Source: Deltaproteobacteria bacterium
GTDB lineage: Bacteria > Myxococcota_A > Polyangia > JAAYKL01
NCBI GenBank assembly: GCA_016937015.1
Contig: JAFGWT010000492.1
Span: 1-41,253 of the forward strand
DNA: 41,253 nucleotides
Direction: 5' to 3'
The notes under the pieces were generated by a model. That model made no database searches and was not told the origin of the DNA. It was given only the letters and a program-made list of their open reading frames with translations. This document shows, one piece after another, positions 7,711 to 16,321 of this stretch. The position numbers and the translations under genes were made by a program. The number at the start of each line of letters is the position of its first letter. Within the stretch, counting starts at the first letter, position 1.

Positions 7711-9861
7711 TTACCTGGAGATTTTGATGCGGCCAATTGGCTGGGATTCGTTCTTAACCCGAGCTCCCGCCTGCAACAGAAGAGTGGCATTCTTAACAGG
7801 CATCGGCTTGCCATACAAAAATCCCTGCACTTCATCACATTTCTGAAGTCTCAAAAACATCGCCTGACGCTCATCCTCCACCCCTTCGGCGACCACTTTC
7901 ATACCCAGCGATTTGGCCATATTAATCACCGTTGTGGCAATGGCGGCGTCATCCTGACTCTCCGGCAGACCCTTGATGAACGTCCGGTCAAGCTTCAATG
8001 TGTCGATGGGAAACCGCTTCAGATAGCTCATCGACGAATATCCAGTGCCAAAATCGTCCAATGCGATGCGGATGCCGTGTTCCCTGAGGCGTGTCATCAT
8101 ATCAAACGCCCGCTCCGGGTGCTCAGCTGCAGTCCCCTCGGTGATTTCAATAAAAAGCCGGGTGGGATCAGCCCCCGCTTCAACGATGTTTCGCATGATA
8201 TCTGATACCAGGTGATCAACTTTAAACTGGTGCGCCGAAATGTTTACAGAAACCCAGGCAAGGGGATAATGCGCCGCCTTCCATTCCGCCAGTTGTTTGC
8301 ACACCGTATGAATCACATGTGCCCCTAACTGATAAATGAGCCCGGTTTCCTCCGCGATGGGAATAAAAGCGCCTGGTCCCAGCAATCCCTTCTCGGGGTG
8401 CTGCCAGCGGGCCAGCGCTTCAAATCCGCGCACACGCAAATCATTCAGACCAAGTATCGGTTGGTAGAACACCACCAGATCACCGTTATCAATGGCCTGG
8501 CGCAGTTCATTGTGAATCTGCAGTCGCGCCAGTGCATTGAGGTGCATTTCCTTATCGAACACCTCGGTTTGATTCGGCCCATGCCGCTTGGCTCTGTACA
8601 CCGCCGCGCTGGCGTTGTGGAGCAAACCTTCGGGGGTTTGATTGAGTGAATTGCCCAGTGCGATACCAATGCTGACTGTCAGGGAGATACGATTCTCATT
8701 GACGCGAAATGGCTCCGATATCAACTCGTTAATACTGTTGGCCAGTTCCACCACTTTCGAGATACTGTTAATATCCTCCAGGACCACGGCAAATTCATCG
8801 CCGCCCAGCCGTGCCACCACTTTGTCATGCCCCCGCCATCTTCGCAAACGAATGGCAATCTCCTTGAGCACCTCATTGCCGGCCTGAAATCCCAAACTTT
8901 CAATCACCGTTTTAAATCGGTCCAAATCAATCAGCAGCAACGCGAAGGCATAGTCATCGCGTCGCTTAATCACTGAAAGTTCACTTTTAAGAATGCCAAA
9001 CAGCGCTGTGCGATTGGGCAAATCCGTCAGTTCATCGTGCATCGCATCATGAGCCAGCTGAGTCTCAATTCGCGTCTGCTCCGAAATGTCCACACCATAC
9101 AGAAAAATCCGCTCCGATTCAGCCACATAGTGGTAGGTCCAGTTAAACGTACTGTTGCCAACCTCGCCCTTCACATTTTCCGACGTATGCAAACGGACCA
9201 CCGCGCGCACATACTCAAGGTGGTTTGGTGGGAGCATATCGTCCTGATCCACACTGTTTTGCCACAGAATTTTTTTAACCGTGGGATTGGCGTACACAAT
9301 CTCTCCGTTCACATTGCACTCGAGTACGGGATTGGGACTTTCGTGCACAAACAGCGCCATTCCCTCCTTCATGGCGTTGTTAATCATTTTCGCAAAACTT
9401 TTTGCAAGAATGTCTGTTATGGTCTGCAGCACTTTCAACTGCGCCTCGCTTGGACGTCCGGTCGGACTGAGAGAAAGCGCCATCAGCGCGACGGTTAAAT
9501 TCCCTCTGCGCAGCGGCACAATATGCAGCCCGGCTTCACCATCACAGGCACATTGGCTGGAACAGGTCTCTCTGCTCATCACCGTTGTCTCGCCACTTCG
9601 CGCTGCCACAAAAAACAAACAGTCCGGATTCTTCAGATTCTGGTATTCGTTGATTTGCTCCGGCGAACATCCAATGCACGCCAGGGGCTGAAGTTTCCGC
9701 TTATGCGGATGCACCAGATAAAAACTGCAAATCGGATGGCTGCAAAACTCAGGGATCGAAACAATGAAAGCAGCGGCTTTTTCAGAAAATTGTTCCACAG
9801 AATAATCTTCAAGCGTCAACGCCATCAACTCTCGTGATATTTCGGCCAAATCGAACGACAA
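7711..9861 (-). CDS. GGDEF-EAL protein with Cys-rich GAF-like and PAS sensor domains
   Basis: A 716-residue cyclic-di-GMP enzyme. The TTG start at 9861 is supported by AAGGAG eight bases upstream. Order: GAF-like domain (about 15-160), PAS domain (about 165-265, FVHESPNPVLECNVNGEIVYANP), GGDEF domain (about 270-440; intact GGDEF at 353-357), EAL domain (about 450-700; EAL at 481-483, DDFGTGYSS at 602-610). Both catalytic signatures look intact, so it may both make and degrade cyclic-di-GMP. A canonical RxxD inhibitory site is not cleanly placed. The sensor region contains eight cysteines between residues 40 and 106, including a CxxC pair at 62/65 and CxxxCxC at 100-106, which hints at redox, metal or cluster sensing. 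No membrane segments are seen, so it is probably cytoplasmic. Confidence 0.9.
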   Translation of the reverse strand: MSFDLAEISRELMALTLEDYSVEQFSEKAAAFIVSIPEFCSHPICSFYLVHPHKRKLQPLACIGCSPEQINEYQNLKNPDCLFFVAARSGETTVMSRETCSSQCACDGEAGLHIVPLRRGNLTVALMALSLSPTGRPSEAQLKVLQTITDILAKSFAKMINNAMKEGMALFVHESPNPVLECNVNGEIVYANPTVKKILWQNSVDQDDMLPPNHLEYVRAVVRLHTSENVKGEVGNSTFNWTYHYVAESERIFLYGVDISEQTRIETQLAHDAMHDELTDLPNRTALFGILKSELSVIKRRDDYAFALLLIDLDRFKTVIESLGFQAGNEVLKEIAIRLRRWRGHDKVVARLGGDEFAVVLEDINSISKVVELANSINELISEPFRVNENRISLTVSIGIALGNSLNQTPEGLLHNASAAVYRAKRHGPNQTEVFDKEMHLNALARLQIHNELRQAIDNGDLVVFYQPILGLNDLRVRGFEALARWQHPEKGLLGPGAFIPIAEETGLIYQLGAHVIHTVCKQLAEWKAAHYPLAWVSVNISAHQFKVDHLVSDIMRNIVEAGADPTRLFIEITEGTAAEHPERAFDMMTRLREHGIRIALDDFGTGYSSMSYLKRFPIDTLKLDRTFIKGLPESQDDAAIATTVINMAKSLGMKVVAEGVEDERQAMFLRLQKCDEVQGFLYGKPMPVKNATLLLQAGARVKNESQPIGRIKISR

Positions 9862-9886
9862 ACTGTGTTCTCCTTTGGGTGTATTC

Positions 9887-9902
9887 GATATGAATTCATA
9901 TC
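9887..9902. promoter_or_regulatory. 16-bp perfect palindrome upstream of GGDEF-EAL gene
   Basis: GATATGAATTCATATC is its own reverse complement and lies 25 bases before the TTG start at 9861, within the AT-rich 128-base gap between that gene and the LptE-like gene. Its position suits an operator overlapping the promoter or early leader. The regulator is unknown. Confidence 0.45.
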
Positions 9903-9989
9903 CAAACCCACATTAAAAATTAATAACAGATTTGTCGCAGAGAGTAAAGCAATGGCCATTATTTCCGGCGTGCGACAGCTGCCATCCGC

Positions 9990-10511
9990 CTACTGCAAAC
10001 GTCGCCCCCCCGCTGCAATGCGAAGGACTATCCGATGGGCCAGACCCTCAGCCAGATGCTGGGTGGTGTGGGTATCAATTACAGCTGCAGCAGAAACGCT
10101 TTGCGCCTCATCGGTACTCTCCTCCACGGTAATGACCTCCGGTCCAAAAGCGCGTGCCCTCTCGGGCGTCTTAAGCGACACCATCGCGCGCATCTCCCAT
10201 TTTCGGCGAACCGAATGCTCAGTGCCATTGTGCAATTTCAGCGCATCCGTCCCGGCCCGAACGGAAAAAACCCGAACGATCAGAACATCATCTGTCCCGG
10301 TTGATTTGGGCTGAACGCAAAAGCCGAACTGGTTCAGCTGTGACCGAAGCGCCAGCATCAGTGGCACGGTCACATTGCCTGTCGCGGTCTGATTTTCAAT
10401 AGTTTTTATATGGATATGTCGGGGCGCGTTTTGCCCTGTGGTCAGCAATGGCCGATATCCGCATCCCCCGAGCAGGAGCAAGGCGACAACATGGAAAATA
10501 TGCGGTCTCAA
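9990..10511 (-). CDS. LptE-like outer-membrane lipoprotein
   Basis: A 173-residue lipoprotein with signal peptide and lipobox LGGC (Cys17) followed by GYRPL, the usual opening of LptE-type LPS-assembly lipoproteins. The rest reads as the expected alpha-beta fold: IHIKTIENQT, a helix with LMLALRSQL, and a C-terminal helix with AEGLAHRIV. LptE plugs LptD in the outer membrane. The start is a TTG that overlaps the stop of the ankyrin gene as TTGA; GAGG lies seven bases upstream, so translation is probably coupled. It ends an operon with thiL, a kinase and the ankyrin lipoprotein. Sequence conservation in this family is weak, so a related DUF is possible. Confidence 0.65.
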   Translation of the reverse strand: MRPHIFHVVALLLLGGCGYRPLLTTGQNAPRHIHIKTIENQTATGNVTVPLMLALRSQLNQFGFCVQPKSTGTDDVLIVRVFSVRAGTDALKLHNGTEHSVRRKWEMRAMVSLKTPERARAFGPEVITVEESTDEAQSVSAAAVIDTHTTQHLAEGLAHRIVLRIAAGGRRLQ

Positions 10512-11293
10512 TCAGATGCCTCTTTCAGCAAAGTCAAAGTCTCCCTGCGCCCGGCAGACATTGCCAAATCCAATGCAGTCTTCCCCTGCCGATTTTGCAG
10601 CATCGGATTCGCACCGCTTTTCAGCAATGCGTCAACCGTATCGGTCATACCCCTTTTTGCCGCCATCATCAACGGCGTCATGCCTTTGGGGCCGGCTGTG
10701 TTTACGTCTGCGCCGGCTGCGACGAGGAGTCGAATTGCCTCTGTCTGCCCTTCCATCGCAGCCATCATGAGCGCTGTCTGCCCGCTCGCATTCGGCAATT
10801 CCACTTTGGCCCCATACTCCAGCAATATCTGCACAACAGCGTCATTGCCATCTGGAATGGCCATCATTAACGGCGTGTTTCCCAGGGTGTCCCGCGCATT
10901 AATCTCCGCCCCTGCCTCAATCAATGCAATACAGCCAGCCTCGTTACCCGCCGCCGCTGCCAGAAACAGCACGGTGGCGCCATTGTTAAATCGATGGTGA
11001 ATATTCGCCCGACGCCGTATCAATTCCGCCAAAACCGCCCCATGGCCATTTGCGGTTGCCAACGCCAGCGCATTTTGGGACGTGCTGTCGATTGCGTTAA
11101 CATCCTGACCACTTTCGATCAAATCGATGACATCGGCCAACTGCCCGTCTCGAACGGCATCAAAAAACATTTGACTGCGCAACGTCTCCGATTTCCTAAT
11201 GGAGCATGAGCCGTCCGTTGTCTTTTCGCGCTGCCGCGCGACACCACATGCCACTGCGACGAAACTCAGAATCAGTGCAAATATTTTCAGCAT
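10508..11293 (-). CDS. Ankyrin-repeat lipoprotein
   Basis: A 261-residue lipoprotein. A short signal peptide ends in lipobox VAVAC (Cys16). From about residue 40 to the end it is built of ankyrin repeats of ~33 residues, with recurrent motifs such as NALALATANGH, GNTPLMMAI, GQTALMMAAMEG and GMTPLMMAAKRG. I count about six to seven repeats. Ankyrin stacks bind protein partners and no enzymatic motif is visible. Lipidation would place it on the periplasmic face of a membrane, next to the LptE-like product encoded by the overlapping downstream gene. The gene is 21 bases downstream of the kinase gene. Confidence 0.9.
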   Translation of the reverse strand: MLKIFALILSFVAVACGVARQREKTTDGSCSIRKSETLRSQMFFDAVRDGQLADVIDLIESGQDVNAIDSTSQNALALATANGHGAVLAELIRRRANIHHRFNNGATVLFLAAAAGNEAGCIALIEAGAEINARDTLGNTPLMMAIPDGNDAVVQILLEYGAKVELPNASGQTALMMAAMEGQTEAIRLLVAAGADVNTAGPKGMTPLMMAAKRGMTDTVDALLKSGANPMLQNRQGKTALDLAMSAGRRETLTLLKEASD

Positions 11294-11314
11294 GCGCCTG
11301 GTTTTCCCGACCGG

Positions 11315-13021
11315 TTATCTCGAGAGGTCCCCTGAGGTTAAAGTCACAATCCGTTCATTGATTTTCGTCAGTTTGTCCCGTCGCACAAACACACTCATTT
11401 TCTTTCGAAAGTTCAGTTCTCTGTTCTCAAGTACAATAGTATGACGTCCGACAGGCAGTGTGTGTCCAGCCAAAGGCGTTGTCCCAAAATCCTTTCCGTC
11501 CACCGACACATATGCCCACGGGCGGCACAGTACCTGCAAGCTGCCAGTACCTCTGGCAGTCGCCTCATGACTGGCACCGCGAACGCCAACGGCTGACGGG
11601 GCGGAACCACCGGGCGTCGCAACAGGTGCATTGGATGTTGCCGGTTTCATTGCCGGCGCATGCGCGCCCCCTTCCATCGCTTCGGCTGTATTTGCCGCGC
11701 TATCGCCCACCGCTGTCCTGTCGACGGACGTTGCCCCTGCAGGCGCGCCACTCCCAGACACTCTCATCACAATATCCCCCCGGGATCCCGTGGCATCCCG
11801 CCTGTGAATCGAGTGCGTTTCCGCTGCACCGCTATCGTTGGTCCGTTGTTCCGGCGAATCCGCGTCAGCCAACCGAATTGCGTCAGTATCGGTTTGCAGC
11901 GTGCTTTGGTTTACAAGCATTCCCCCAACGAGCAGGCCTGCGATGGTCAATGCAATTACTGTCCCCCACAGGAAGTGGATGTTGGTCCGCGCAATCGACA
12001 GGCGACGACGGGGCAGTGCAGCGGGAGATTCAACCGTGCCAGGCAAAACTCCCCCTATTGTGGTTTGGGCAGCTCTAAGTACTGCCTCACGGTCAATCGA
12101 TTCGACCGTATTTTTAATTTCGGAAGTGATTACGCCATGTAAAAACAGAGCCGCATCCGCTGCTGAGTACACAGGAAGAGACAATCGTCGCAAGGCCACT
12201 TTCGCCTCTTCCGGTGAAGGAAATCGTTGCGCGGCAACCGGTGCCAGCAACGTCCGTAAAAAGCCATTTATCTCGGCACTGAGCCATGGGATATTCGGCA
12301 CGGGCGGATTCATTGCCAACGCCAACACCTCCCCTTCGCCCTTCCCCTGATTAAATCGCCGCCCCGCCAGCATTTCATATAGCACCAGCCCAAGACAGAA
12401 CTGATCCGTCCGTGGACTGATGTCACCGCTATCCACCTGTTCCGGTGCCAAATACGCCAGTTTTCCCTTGATAACACCGGTGCGCGTCATCATGGACCCA
12501 TCTCTGGATTTGGCGATTCCAAAGTCCGTAAGCCGGGCCTCCCCTTTTCTGGAAATTAAAATATTATGTGGAGAAATGTCGCGATGAATCACCGCCTGCA
12601 GTTTACCATCCACCCAGACTGATGCCGCCGCACACAACGCCTCAAGAATATGTGCGAACACGTGAAATGCAAATCCCACAGGCAGTGTCGCGCCAATCTC
12701 GAAGGCGCTGTTCAGGATCTTTTTCAGATCCCAGCCATCAATCAACTCCATTGCGATAAAACAATGATCCTGATGGGTGTCAAAATCGAAAACGTTGACA
12801 ACATTGGGATGTCGAATCGCCCGGGCGATTCGCGCCTCTCGCTCAAACATCTGACGAAACTCGGGGTTATCGCTGTACTCTGGCCGGATGCGCTTGATGC
12901 AGACACGCTGCATGCTCACGCCATCAGCGGCCAGGCAATCGGCCGCAAAAATCTCCGCCATGCCCCCCTGGGCAATTTTCTCACGCAGTATGTATTTTCC
13001 CCATTGCGTCATATCATCCAA
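11315..13021 (-). CDS. Transmembrane Ser/Thr protein kinase with C-terminal PEGA domain
   Basis: A 568-residue Hanks-type kinase. The kinase domain spans about 8-285: glycine loop AQGGMAEIF, ATP-site Lys43 (VCIKR), helix-C Glu62, HRD at 146-148 followed by Asn153, DFG at 166-168 and APE near 192-194, so it should be active. A membrane helix lies at about 350-370, followed by an Ala/Gly/Pro-rich linker and a PEGA domain (about 495-560; VSVDGKDFGTTPL then LPVGRHTIVL). Myxococcota encode many such kinases. The start is TTG at 13021 or the in-frame ATG at 13012, which has GGA close upstream. It lies 22 bases after thiL and 21 before the ankyrin lipoprotein gene. Confidence 0.92.
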   Translation of the reverse strand: MDDMTQWGKYILREKIAQGGMAEIFAADCLAADGVSMQRVCIKRIRPEYSDNPEFRQMFEREARIARAIRHPNVVNVFDFDTHQDHCFIAMELIDGWDLKKILNSAFEIGATLPVGFAFHVFAHILEALCAAASVWVDGKLQAVIHRDISPHNILISRKGEARLTDFGIAKSRDGSMMTRTGVIKGKLAYLAPEQVDSGDISPRTDQFCLGLVLYEMLAGRRFNQGKGEGEVLALAMNPPVPNIPWLSAEINGFLRTLLAPVAAQRFPSPEEAKVALRRLSLPVYSAADAALFLHGVITSEIKNTVESIDREAVLRAAQTTIGGVLPGTVESPAALPRRRLSIARTNIHFLWGTVIALTIAGLLVGGMLVNQSTLQTDTDAIRLADADSPEQRTNDSGAAETHSIHRRDATGSRGDIVMRVSGSGAPAGATSVDRTAVGDSAANTAEAMEGGAHAPAMKPATSNAPVATPGGSAPSAVGVRGASHEATARGTGSLQVLCRPWAYVSVDGKDFGTTPLAGHTLPVGRHTIVLENRELNFRKKMSVFVRRDKLTKINERIVTLTSGDLSR

Positions 13022-13043
13022 GCCGATTTAGCTGCACCAACAG

Positions 13044-14072
13044 TCACTTTTCAGAGCGCTGCCTGAGATGGTCGAATCCGCCCTTCGCCAATTGACCGTA
13101 CTTTTCCGTCGCAGTCTGCACAGTTCCCCTCGCATCCGCAGCCGGCCGCACAGTGCCAATTGGGGTAATACTGATACCGGTTTCATCAGAAATCGTTCGC
13201 TCCAACGCATTCAGTGCGCACTCCTTCACGGTAAACAGCAACTCATAATCTTCGCCACCGGTCAACGCCAATTCGAATATATCAATACCGAGAACACTGG
13301 CCAGTTGCCGTGTCAGCTCGGAAACTGGAAGCAACGTATCATCAATTTCAATCCGGACACCTGAGGCTGCCGCCAGATGTCGCGCGTCCTGCAGCAGCCC
13401 GTCGCTGATATCAATACAGGACGTCACACTGCCCGAGTAGGCCAGCAACTGCCCCACATCAATACGGGGAATCGGTTGATAATGTCGCTGAACCAGAGGT
13501 GAAAACACGTCGTACGCTGTATTGCCGCTGGTTGTTAATGACGTTATCGCCCTAAATCCGGCGGCGCTGTCCCCAATGGTCCCGGATACACAGACTATAT
13601 CCCCCGCAGTGGCGCCACTGCGATACAATACAGCCTGCCTCGACGCTTCTCCTGCGAGAAAAAGGTCCGCGACCAGTCCACCATCGCTGCGCGCAGTATT
13701 TCCACCAATAAGATGTACCTGATGCTGCCCCAGCACCTCATACAGACCGCTATACAACTCGTCGCAATAGTTCGGATTTGCGGTATCGTCGAGCAGGAGT
13801 GAACACAGCGCCCAAAGCGGTCTCCCGCCCATTGCAGCTATATCACTCAGGTTCACAGCGGCTATCCTGGCCCCCAGTGCATAAGGCGTAATTCTGTCCG
13901 CAAAAAAATGTGTACCCGCCACCTGGGCATCGCACGTAAACAACAGGCATCGACCAGGTTCCTCGATCACAGCGCAATCATCCCCCACGCCGCACAAAAC
14001 CTCTGGACGCTGATATCCGCGCTGATGGGTCAACAAATGGATTAAATCAAATTCACCGAATACCTTATTCAT
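13044..14072 (-). CDS. thiL: Thiamine-monophosphate kinase
   Basis: ThiL phosphorylates thiamine monophosphate to thiamine pyrophosphate, the last step of cofactor synthesis, in the cytoplasm. The frame extends to 14129, but the ATG at 14072 has GGAAG five bases upstream and opens with NKVFGEFDLI, the usual ThiL N terminus, giving 342 residues, normal for the family. Family marks include GVGDDCAVI (residues about 28-36), the substrate loop DAQVAGTHFF, NLSDIAAMGG, the glycine-rich GTIGDSAAG and ISDGLLQDARHL, and GGEDYELLFT. It is the first gene of a minus-strand operon with a protein kinase, an ankyrin lipoprotein and an LptE-like lipoprotein, and is divergent from the fatty-acid operon. Confidence 0.93.
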   Translation of the reverse strand: MNKVFGEFDLIHLLTHQRGYQRPEVLCGVGDDCAVIEEPGRCLLFTCDAQVAGTHFFADRITPYALGARIAAVNLSDIAAMGGRPLWALCSLLLDDTANPNYCDELYSGLYEVLGQHQVHLIGGNTARSDGGLVADLFLAGEASRQAVLYRSGATAGDIVCVSGTIGDSAAGFRAITSLTTSGNTAYDVFSPLVQRHYQPIPRIDVGQLLAYSGSVTSCIDISDGLLQDARHLAAASGVRIEIDDTLLPVSELTRQLASVLGIDIFELALTGGEDYELLFTVKECALNALERTISDETGISITPIGTVRPAADARGTVQTATEKYGQLAKGGFDHLRQRSEK

Positions 14073-14480
14073 TCCGACTTCCGATACTTCCCCAAATGCA
14101 TCGCCACCTTCGGCGGTTGGTTGGCCCACAGAAAAATTTAACTATTCATGGCCGAGTCGCGGCGTCTCCCCGCAAAAAAAACACACAAAACACGATAAAA
14201 AATGAGTCCTTATATTTAAAACGATGACAGTCACTGCTGCGCAAAATTTCTCCATTATCCATGGCAACCGTCACAACTAATATCATAACTATCTGATTTT
14301 ACATAGTAAAATTGTCCAACTCCACTCCGCCGGATTATTTGTCCCAGCTGTGCGAAAGCGACTACCCAGTTACACACCTGATGTGCGAATTTATCTATCC
14401 ACTTGACAGAGGTTTCGATGCTGGTAGTCTCCGCCAAACTTTTGCGAATCCGCAGAGGTTTCTGAAAAGAAGTATTTTAT
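14073..14480. promoter_or_regulatory. Divergent intergenic region thiL / yceD operon
   Basis: A 408-base AT-rich gap between divergent operons with no convincing gene. A TTGACA hexamer at 14403-14408 is followed 16 bases later by TAGTCT (14425-14430), a plausible but weak sigma-70 promoter for the yceD-rpmF-fab operon. An A-rich stretch at 14164-14220 and an inverted repeat at 14296-14312 are listed separately. The thiL-side promoter should lie in the first ~100 bases. Confidence 0.45.
14296..14312. repeat. 7-bp inverted repeat, candidate operator
   Basis: ATTTTAC and GTAAAAT, separated by ATA, form a perfect short palindrome in the thiL/yceD intergenic region, about 170 bases upstream of yceD. 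Spacing and base composition suit a helix-turn-helix repressor site. It does not match a fatty-acid operator (FapR or FadR) that I know. Confidence 0.35.
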
Positions 14481-15050
14481 ATGAAATCAACAGCACAAAA
14501 TTCAGCACCTCGCAGTCTTTCAAGTGGGATGCTGACAGTTGAAACAGGGCAACTGGAGCGGCAGTCAGAGTTCGCATGGTTGCTCCCTGTGTCATGGCTG
14601 CAAAATATTCTGAATCAGTGCGAGTATGATGTGACAGGCATTTCAGGTGAATGTCGCGCGCTTTTCAGCAACGCTTCCGGGACGTTGCACTTAACAGGCA
14701 CCATACGGTTTTCAGTGGAAACAGAGTGCGCCACATGTTTAAGTAAACTAAAACTTGATTTGTGCGCACACATCGATACATTCATGCAACCCGCAGATAC
14801 TGCGGATAACAGCCAGGACGAGCTAACGCCTGAAGACTTGGACATCGAATATTATACCGGTACCACGCTGGAATTGGAGGGGTTGGTGAGTGACAGTATT
14901 TTGCTGGAACTTCCGATGATACCCCGATGCGATGGGACCTGTCGAAAAATCGATGGACTGGTCACAGCGGCAGAACTCGAACAAAAAGAACAAACGGTTG
15001 ACCCGAGGCTGAAGGCCCTGGCCGACATTAAACTGTCTAAGGAGAGTTAA
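14481..15050 (+). CDS. yceD: YceD/DUF177 family protein
   Basis: A 189-residue member of the YceD (DUF177) family, almost always encoded directly before rpmF, as here. The family is linked to 23S rRNA metabolism, and in plants to rRNA accumulation. Visible marks are the CATCL pair in the middle and the C-terminal block DLELEY-like (here EDLDIEYYTGTTLELEGLV) ending in IPRCDGTCRKI. The CxxC and C-x3-C cysteines could hold a metal. The ribosome binding site is a modest AAGAAG. The stop is two bases before the GTG of rpmF. Confidence 0.85.
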   Translation: MKSTAQNSAPRSLSSGMLTVETGQLERQSEFAWLLPVSWLQNILNQCEYDVTGISGECRALFSNASGTLHLTGTIRFSVETECATCLSKLKLDLCAHIDTFMQPADTADNSQDELTPEDLDIEYYTGTTLELEGLVSDSILLELPMIPRCDGTCRKIDGLVTAAELEQKEQTVDPRLKALADIKLSKES

Positions 15051-15052
15051 CA

Positions 15053-15256
15053 GTGGCAGTTCCAAAGAAAAAAACTTCCAAAGCACGTCGCGACAGAAGA
15101 CGCGCAAATCATGACAGAATTTCTCAACCCGCCATTTCTGATTGCAAGGAATGCGGCGCACCAATGGCCCCCCACCAGGCATGTCCCGAATGTGGCGTCT
15201 ACAGAGGACGTCAGGTTATCGAGCTGGCCGAAGAGGGAGCCCAGGAAGAAGCATAA
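15053..15256 (+). CDS. rpmF: 50S ribosomal protein L32
   Basis: A 67-residue L32, a small protein of the large ribosomal subunit. It begins with GTG, with AAGGAG eight bases upstream overlapping the end of yceD. The N terminus AVPKKKTSKARRDRRRAN is the family signature. Four cysteines (31, 34, 44, 47) form the zinc-binding CxxC-CxxC version. In many bacteria plsX follows rpmF; here the next gene, 65 bases on, is fabH. Confidence 0.97.
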   Translation: MAVPKKKTSKARRDRRRANHDRISQPAISDCKECGAPMAPHQACPECGVYRGRQVIELAEEGAQEEA

Positions 15257-15321
15257 GAAAACAGGCACGTATCTTGCTTCGCACCGGGCGCGTTTGGAAA
15301 CCGATTAAAAATGAGCTGTGA

Positions 15322-16314
15322 ATGAGCGCTAACTTAATGACAAGAATTATCGGCACCGGCAAGTACAAGGCAGAGGGTGTCCTGACCAATCACGATCTCG
15401 AGAAGATGGTTGAGACCAGTGATCAGTGGATTACGGAGCGCACCGGCATAAGCGAACGCCGTGTTGCTTCCAAAGACGTGGTCACATCTGATATGGCCGC
15501 TGAAGCAGTCCGTGCTGCGCTGGAGATGGCAGGAAAAAAACCCAATGACCTTGACATGATTATTTGTGGCACGGTCACGGGCGACATGCCACTTCCGGCG
15601 ACAGCAGCCGTTGTCCAGAGAAAGATCGGCGCATCGAACCTGTGCGCTTCCTTTGATGTCTCGGCCGCATGTGCCGGGTTTATCTATGGACTGTCTGTTG
15701 CTGACGCGTTTGTTAAAACCGGCAAGGCCAAAACAATAGCTGTAATTGGTGCCGAAATGCTGACCCGTTTTCTCGATTTCGAGGATAGGAACACATGTGT
15801 TCTCTTCGGAGATGGCGCGGGTGCGGTCATTGTGGAAGCCGACAACTCTAACAAAGGCATACTGTCAACCCATCTTTATACAGATGCAACGTTTTCCGAA
15901 TCCCTTCAGATACCTGGGGGCGGTTCACAGTACCCAGCCAGTATTGAATCGCTTAAAGACAAACGCCATTTTATAAAAATGGAAGGTCGTGAAGTATTCA
16001 AGGTGGCCGTTAAAAATCTTTCAGATGCAGCTGAAGTGGCGGTTAAATCCAACGGCTTCAATGTTGAGGATGTTGATGTGGTCGCGGCCCATCAGGCCAA
16101 TATGCGCATTTTGAGCGCAGTATCCAAAAGGGTAAACATTCCTCTTGAAAAGTTTGCATTGAATTTGAAGTATTACGGAAACACTTCAAGTGCGTCCATT
16201 CCAATCTCACTTGATGAGGCTGTACGGGATGGCAAAGTGAATGATGACAACCTCGTACTGATGATAGCCCTGGGCGGCGGTATTTCCTGGGGCTCAGCGT
16301 TAATAAAATGGTGA
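15322..16314 (+). CDS. fabH: Beta-ketoacyl-ACP synthase III
   Basis: FabH condenses acetyl-CoA with malonyl-ACP to start type II fatty-acid synthesis. The 330 residues show the full catalytic triad: Cys117 in VSAACAGF, His257 in VAAHQANMR and Asn287 in YYGNTSSAS. The N terminus GTGKY and TSDQWITERTGI are typical. The start at 15322 is uncertain: an in-frame ATG at 15337 also fits and neither has a strong ribosome binding site. It lies directly after rpmF where plsX is usually found, and is followed seven bases later by fabD. Confidence 0.96.
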   Translation: MSANLMTRIIGTGKYKAEGVLTNHDLEKMVETSDQWITERTGISERRVASKDVVTSDMAAEAVRAALEMAGKKPNDLDMIICGTVTGDMPLPATAAVVQRKIGASNLCASFDVSAACAGFIYGLSVADAFVKTGKAKTIAVIGAEMLTRFLDFEDRNTCVLFGDGAGAVIVEADNSNKGILSTHLYTDATFSESLQIPGGGSQYPASIESLKDKRHFIKMEGREVFKVAVKNLSDAAEVAVKSNGFNVEDVDVVAAHQANMRILSAVSKRVNIPLEKFALNLKYYGNTSSASIPISLDEAVRDGKVNDDNLVLMIALGGGISWGSALIKW

Positions 16315-16321
16315 ACAAAAA

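Noticed and set aside
7671-7838. Longer N terminus of the DUF362 protein
   Set aside because: It overlaps the GGDEF-EAL gene, and the ATG at 7670 has a good ribosome binding site at the domain start.
14312-14542. 76-codon plus-strand frame before yceD
   Set aside because: It overlaps the yceD start in another frame, has no ribosome binding site and no recognisable fold.
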